Positions 57,401 to 64,000 of a DNA stretch of 64,000 bases are shown here, piece after piece. A program made the translations under genes and the position numbers. Each line of letters opens with the position of its first letter. The stretch's first letter is position 1. The notes under the pieces were generated by a model. That model was not told the origin of the DNA. It was given only the letters and a program-made list of their open reading frames with translations, and did no database searches. Location: the NCBI GenBank assembly GCA_033819885.1, contig JAQYUZ010000029.1, positions 153,656 through 217,655 of the forward strand, read 5' to 3'. The stretch is from Microbotryomycetes sp. JL201. Lineage: Eukaryota > Basidiomycota > Microbotryomycetes.

Positions 57401-58188
57401 GAGAGTGGCCTGTGATTCACATGTGTCAAGGCGCAAACGAAGCTCACGTCTTTGACTTTGTCGCCGTCTACGAGCAGGCGAGTCGAGTTGGTTCTGACAT
57501 CTTCCAGCACGATCGAGCCATCGTCTGTTCTGTAACTAAACACGCCATCTCCGGCTGACAAATGACGTCCAGGATTGAATGTGAGCGTGCACAAACCGAT
57601 GTGTAGCGGCGTTTCGGCTCACCTTCAGCCAGCCAGTCGACAGACTCGCGCTCTGCCCAAAATGTCCCATTGGCCAAGTGCTCGATTGTCATCGTTTTGA
57701 GATGCTCTCCGGTGAACGAGTGATGCCCCGAGAATAGAAAAGACATGAAAAACGCCACAAACAGTCCTGCCAAGACCAGAACGAGGACGACGGAGCACAG
57801 CATCCGGCGGCGCTGTTTGTACGACCGGTTTAGAATGGCTCAATCGTAATCGCATTCAATGACGAACTCTGTGCCTCGTGAGGTTCGTTCCGGCTAACGT
57901 GAGACTGCCGTGTAGCTCTTTGTGCCACCGATCGTCTTCCGAGTTCAGCAAGCCTGCATGCTTTTCGTCGAGGTACACCAATTCTCGGGCGCCGTCATGA
58001 CTGAGCGTGCTATCACTATCGTCGTCATCGTCATTATCATCGTCAGTGTAGCGTGGCCATGGCGCGAGCGGATTCGGGATTGGCAGTGCGCTCAGGGCGC
58101 GAGGGTACAGCATGTGCAAAGGGGTTTGGTCCCTTCTGTGCTGTGCTTCCAGCTCGAGCTCGACGGCGTCCGGGTCGCCAGGCGGCAT
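54495..58188 (-). CDS. Dipeptidyl aminopeptidase (DPP4/STE13 family)
   Basis: Fifteen exons (57906-58188, 57623-57838, 57448-57554, 57300-57383, 56967-57239, 56747-56917, 56328-56690, 56041-56273, 55642-55985, 55515-55590, 55098-55456, 54923-55048, 54812-54866, 54714-54752, 54495-54678) give 970 residues. It is a type II membrane protease of the Golgi or vacuole type. An acidic cytosolic head precedes the helix MLCSVVLVLVLAGLFVAFF. The beta-propeller follows (WSPDGSKLAFLSFDE), then the hydrolase with GWSYGG (Ser), HGSGDDN (Asp) and the DSDHS His. STE13 trims mating pheromone; DAP2 is vacuolar; which applies is unclear. Intron 56691-56746 uses a GC donor (GCGAGT). The first splice (57905/57839) is weak, and an in-frame ATG at 58356 could extend the head. 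Confidence 0.9.
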
Positions 58189-58452
58189 GCTTGCTCTGGG
58201 GTGGGCGAGGGTCACGAGACTGGGCGTGGCCTGAGCGCGACGCCGATCGACACAGGGGGCCGGAAAATCATGGTCAGATGGGAGATTCCAGATCTTGGTT
58301 TCAGACTTGTGACTATGACCAACTGAGCTTGCAATGTTACAACTTGTCGCCGACATACCAGTCGCGACGCGTCAAAGTGGCGGCAGCGCCGCGCGCGCGC
58401 TCGTCTGCTCTTCTTCCCGTCTCTTCACGCCCCGTCCTACCCCTGCGCCACC
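58189..58452. promoter_or_regulatory. Divergent promoter of peptidase and PCNA genes
   Basis: A gap of 264 bp separates the leftward peptidase start from the rightward PCNA start, which has a good context (gcgccaccATG). No clear cell-cycle box was seen within it; two lie in PCNA intron 1 instead. Confidence 0.4.
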
Positions 58453-60407
<1,955 letters not shown>

Positions 60408-60496
60408 TCGCATCTCGCCTTCTTTCCAAAGCCGCTTTCACCGTCTTGAATCCGTATCTGTGTTTACTCTTTTGTTGCACAATGTAACATCCATTT

Positions 60497-62347
60497 CTAG
60501 CCAGAATGACTCCAGCGAGACCGCAAATCTTCAGTTGTCACGCCCGTCCGCCGGGTCATGCGTGCTGTCATACGTGGCAGGCTGTGTTCTGAACCACTTT
60601 CGTGGGCCTCATTTGCTCTACGTTTCCGTCTTGCTGCTGCCTTCTTCATGCTGTGCGAACGTTGCACCATCTTTTCAAGCTCTTCTGCTGAGGGAAATTC
60701 GTGCAGGTGGACCGGCAGGAATGAGCGAGGACGAAAAGCCAGGTTGTAGCTCGCGCGGTGCGGGTCGCATTGCGCAACAAACTCGGCGAGCCAATGAGTC
60801 TTGAAGACTGTATCAGCACACTGCGGATCTCTGCGGCTCGATTCGCCGACTGACCTCTGTTAGCAGCAAATACCCGGCGATCAGGAGTTGCGCTTTTTGA
60901 AGCAAGGTTTCGGCTGTATGCCAGGCTGAGACGGCGTTGATATGTGCACTAGCCTCTGGCAATGTCGCTACGCGAAGCCCCTCCTCAGATGTATCCGGCA
61001 GAGAAAGTCGTCGGCAGAGCGTCCAGAAAAGGTGCAAAAGGCTTCGCTTCGTTTGATCCGCAGATAGATGCCCGTGCTTGACAAATTGAGCCGTCAGAAA
61101 CCTGTCGAGCGAGTGCAGGAATGTGAAGCAGACCGATTTGACGGATTCGCAGCTCATCAGCTTGGTGACATTTCCAAAGTATCAGCGTCCGTCCCGTTCG
61201 GTACGGTATACCCTCTAGTGACATACAGCAATGAAAGGTTGCAAGACTTTGATCTTGAGTGCCGGCTTGCCCGTGTGCCACGTTGAGATCAGCAGTTTGT
61301 TGAGGACTGCGTTTGGCCTGCTCGCGTGTGGTCCTCTTTCCCCGACTTTGTACCAGGAAATATGCCAGGGCACTGTGCCAGTCCTGATCATGTAGGCCAA
61401 ATCAGGCGCTACTTGATTGGTGAACGCTAGCAACAGGTCGCGAGCGGGTTCCGAGCGTAAGAAGAAGGCTGGGTGAAGCGAGTGATCATGTCCGCCAAGC
61501 AGGTCAAAGGCCGTTTGCTGGATGCAGGCGGCGTAATAAACAAATTCATGACTTGGACTTCCCAAGCGGCTTTGGGAAATTAACAGCAATGGTGGATTGG
61601 AGGCCCCAGGACACTTGAACTGGCAAACCTCGGCAAGCGTCAGGTGATGGGGAGCCGCACTGGCGACTTGGTCCAATGTGCTATCGTACTCGAGACCACT
61701 CCTCTTCGGTACGGGAAGCTGCGCATACAAGACAGTCAAGAACGAGAACGGCGACGCAGTCTTTGCGCTCCCGGACTCACATGCGCCTCGGTGATTGCTT
61801 CTGATGCCATTCGCAAAACCTCGTTCCCGTCACGCTGTGCGCCGGCTTCCTCTACTTGTATCAAGCGAATCAAGCTTGTCAGAAGCATGGCAAGCTCTTT
61901 GTGTTCCAATTGTGACAGTTCGGCAAACTCTGCGTGCTGCAATTTTCCAGACTGCGCTTCAGGAAGCTGCAGCCACCCGCTTGGCCAGAGCTCGTGTGAC
62001 CGGACAGTAATAAGACAGATCCAGCATGCTTCTTCGAAAGCTGAACAAAGCTGAGTGTCCGCTAGTATCCGGCTCATCGGATCAAGAGACGAGAAGGACT
62101 TGATAGAGGCTACAACCGTCTTTTTTACAGCGCGCATATCGCTGCCAGAAGCCTGTCTTAGTCCTAGGGTGGCACCGGCGCAATGCGTGATCAATCGGCG
62201 TTCCGTACTCTGTCCGTCTTGCAACTGCTGCATAAAGTCTGCAAATGTCGACTCGACGGTGACTTGTGATGAACTCTTTGGGTTAATCACTTGCTTCCAA
62301 AGTGCTCGAATGGCTTCAGAAAGGGCTTCAGAAAGTGCTTCAGACAT
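60497..62347 (-). CDS. WPS/RTG paralogue family protein D, unknown function
   Basis: Four exons (61781-62347, 61227-61718, 60855-61160, 60497-60799) give 555 residues, one fewer than copy C. Blocks shared with other copies: HELWPSGWLQLPEAQSG in exon 1 (with B1/B2), QTAFDLLGGHDHS and MIRTGTVPWH in exon 2 (with A1, C, E), KAQLLIAGYLLLTE at the exon 3 end, and in exon 4 EFVAQCDPHRASYNLAF plus the tail RMTRRTGVTTEDLRSRW. The N-terminus repeats SEALSEALSEAI. No signal peptide or known domain. The last intron was set at 60800-60854 because that length (55 bp) is usual here; an earlier acceptor would also keep the frame. Confidence 0.75.
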
Positions 62348-62644
62348 CGTGTTACGCAGTCGAAGAATGAAATAAAGGAACCAGTTGGACCCGAAGCGCA
62401 TCTCCGCTGCTTTGCTGTGCTGTGCGCCGGAGATTACATGGCTCCTGGCTAGAAGCGGCGAATCCAAGCGGTGACAATTCGGCTGTGGAGACACGGCTCG
62501 TGGCCATTCAAACAAAGGCGCACGGATGGTGCCGAAATTTGGATTGCAGTGGTTCCATGGCCTACGCATAGGGCAGCACAACATCCGACCGAAGCTCCAA
62601 AACCCTATCACCAATTAGTTATCTCTCAAGCGCCATCACTTTCT

Positions 62645-63854
62645 TCAGCATGCCCATCGCGCCTCGAGCATTTTTGTCGAAATTCCCGAGCGCCTCGCTT
62701 GCCTCGTTGTCAGCAAATTTGCCGTTGAAGACGGCTGTGGTGCTAACGTGCGTAAGCGTAAAGGTGGAGTTGGCAGCTCTTGTGTATCCAAGGGAGCTTC
62801 AGGACTCGGCGGCTCGGGTGGGGCAAGTTGACTGCATGGCAAATAGTCTCGCGAGACGAAATTCCAATTGAACAAATGGTGAGGCTGCAGGCCCCGAGGC
62901 GATGGCTGGGACTGAACAAAATTTTGAAACTGCGACACCCAGTCACACTATGAGTCGTACAGAACATGTAAGCTTTATTTCTACTTCTTCATCTTACCGA
63001 TCAGGAAACACACTCACACGAATCAGAAGCAGCCTCGTCAGCACAAGCCAGCGCGCTCGGCCGAGCCAAGTAGGCACTGCGTGGAATGCTGGTTGGAGTG
63101 AATTCAGCGGCAGATGTTCAAAAGTTTCCCGTCGTCGAGTGTGGAAGTTTTCAACGACAACAAACTTGCTGCGGAACATTGTCAGGTCAGGCAGTCTCGA
63201 GTTGCCCTGGGCTAAATGGATCGATTGGATGAATGCGGAGGCATAATGAATGAAGAGGACTTTCAAACAATGTGCAAGTCAACATGAAGGTCTTTTCTAG
63301 GCATGCGGGGACTGACAACAAGCTTCTTCGACCAATGGATGGGAAAAAATCTGATAAAGCACGGAGAGTCAGTCAAACTGTTCTTTGACCTGCTATAGGA
63401 AGGCTTTGCCCGTACTTGCCTTTCCCAGAGCGCTCCTTTGCCTGTGGTCAACAGATGTCCAAAGCGGCGACACGACTTCACCGATTGCCTTCTCCAAATT
63501 CGCGGTCGGGATGGCGGTTGCGTTCGCCGTGTGCGTGGCCAAATATCCGGTTCTGATAAGGCTTGCCAAACCCGATATGACTTGATGCTCGAAAGCTGTC
63601 CGAAGCAGGAAAAGCTCTGCGAGAGTGCCGTCACGAGCCGCGTCAAGCTCAATTGTCTCGACGAGGTCGGTAAAAAATGATGGGCAAGTGCGCCCACGAC
63701 CGAGCACAAGGTCGACAAACTCCTGCAGTAGAACAGCGCCACCGTACACCAACTTGTCCTCTGGGCTCGAAATTCTGCCGAATCGATGCGAAATAGGTGG
63801 CGAGTACTTTGACGAGGGGCAATGAAAATTCAGGTAGAATTTCCACCTGGACAC
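62645..63854 (-). pseudogene. WPS/RTG paralogue family copy E, lacking its 5' part
   Basis: Family blocks appear from the middle onward: ISSPEDKLVYGGAVLLQEFV-DLVLGRGR and SLIRTGYLATH (63393-63854), ARWLVLTRLLLIRV (before the donor near 63010), and FVQSQPSPRGLQP through the tail RSGISTKMLEARW (62645-62919). The N-terminal exon of ~189 codons seen in C and D should lie to the right but is not found; only about 70 bp separate the first block from a long run of A. The copy is either truncated or interrupted by that run. The retained part shows no obvious internal stop. It is in tandem with copy D, with 297 bp between. Confidence 0.6.
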
Positions 63855-63923
63855 GATATGGCTGGGGGATGGATCGCCTAAACCTGCCTCATATGTCAGG
63901 CTTGATGAGCTATAGCAACTCTG

Positions 63924-64000
<77 letters not shown>
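63924..64000 (+). repeat. Homopolymer run of at least 77 A
   Basis: Every base from 63924 to the end of the window is A. A run this long is unlikely in coding DNA and could be a retroelement tail, a cloning or assembly artefact, or the end of a contig. Confidence 0.95.

Overview
The window looks like nuclear DNA of a basidiomycete fungus. Genes are dense and lie on both strands. Most are split by introns of 45-80 bp with GT (sometimes GC) donors and CAG/TAG acceptors. Several products are fungal or basidiomycete in type: a methanol-oxidase-like GMC oxidoreductase, a CAP10-type GT90 glycosyltransferase, a macrofage-activating-glycoprotein-like secreted protein, RMT2 and an HFD1-like aldehyde dehydrogenase pair. 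A Pucciniomycotina or related yeast-like lineage is possible, but the species cannot be fixed from the sequence alone. All exon joins given here were worked out by hand from splice sites, reading frame and protein family fit.

Layout. 0.26-2.46 kb: alcohol oxidase. 2.8-6.8 kb: two back-to-back inverted duplications, one of a gag-like retroelement piece and one of an unrecognised protein-coding fragment. 7.9-13.7 kb: a very large START-domain membrane protein. 13.9-21.1 kb: a putative mitochondrial protein, a DNAJC7-type TPR/J co-chaperone, a YAR1-like ankyrin protein and a conserved fungal one-TM protein. 21.1-24.1 kb: two decayed members of an unknown gene family. 24.3-28.6 kb: two tandem fatty-aldehyde dehydrogenases. 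29.2-36.5 kb: three intact members of the unknown family, with a rearranged Ty1/copia relic between the second and third. 36.5-60.4 kb: a housekeeping block of PEX7, a TCERG1/CA150-type FF-domain splicing factor, acireductone dioxygenase, a secreted glycoprotein, NAD(P)HX dehydratase, an uncharacterised CaaX protein, a renalase-like oxidoreductase, RMT2, an F-box protein, GT90, a dipeptidyl aminopeptidase and PCNA. 60.5-63.9 kb: two more family members. The window ends in a run of 77 A.

Themes. (1) The strongest candidate for something undescribed is a family of at least seven paralogues (about 480-556 residues when intact). They share WPS..L...LPE-like, (I/V)RTG and C-terminal R.(S/T)G(V/I).T..L..RW motifs plus conserved intron positions, and match no family I recognise. 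(2) PCNA carries an insertion of about 128 residues, acidic then lysine-rich, after residue ~185. (3) The two aldehyde dehydrogenases appear to have divided cellular locations: one ends in SKL (peroxisome), the other in a hydrophobic tail anchor. (4) Gene structure is unusual: six GC-AG introns are needed to keep frames open, and there are exons of 6 (coding), 9, 10, 10 and 11 nt, one of which encodes the catalytic cysteine of an aldehyde dehydrogenase. (5) Three separate inverted duplications share one arm-spacer-arm plan.
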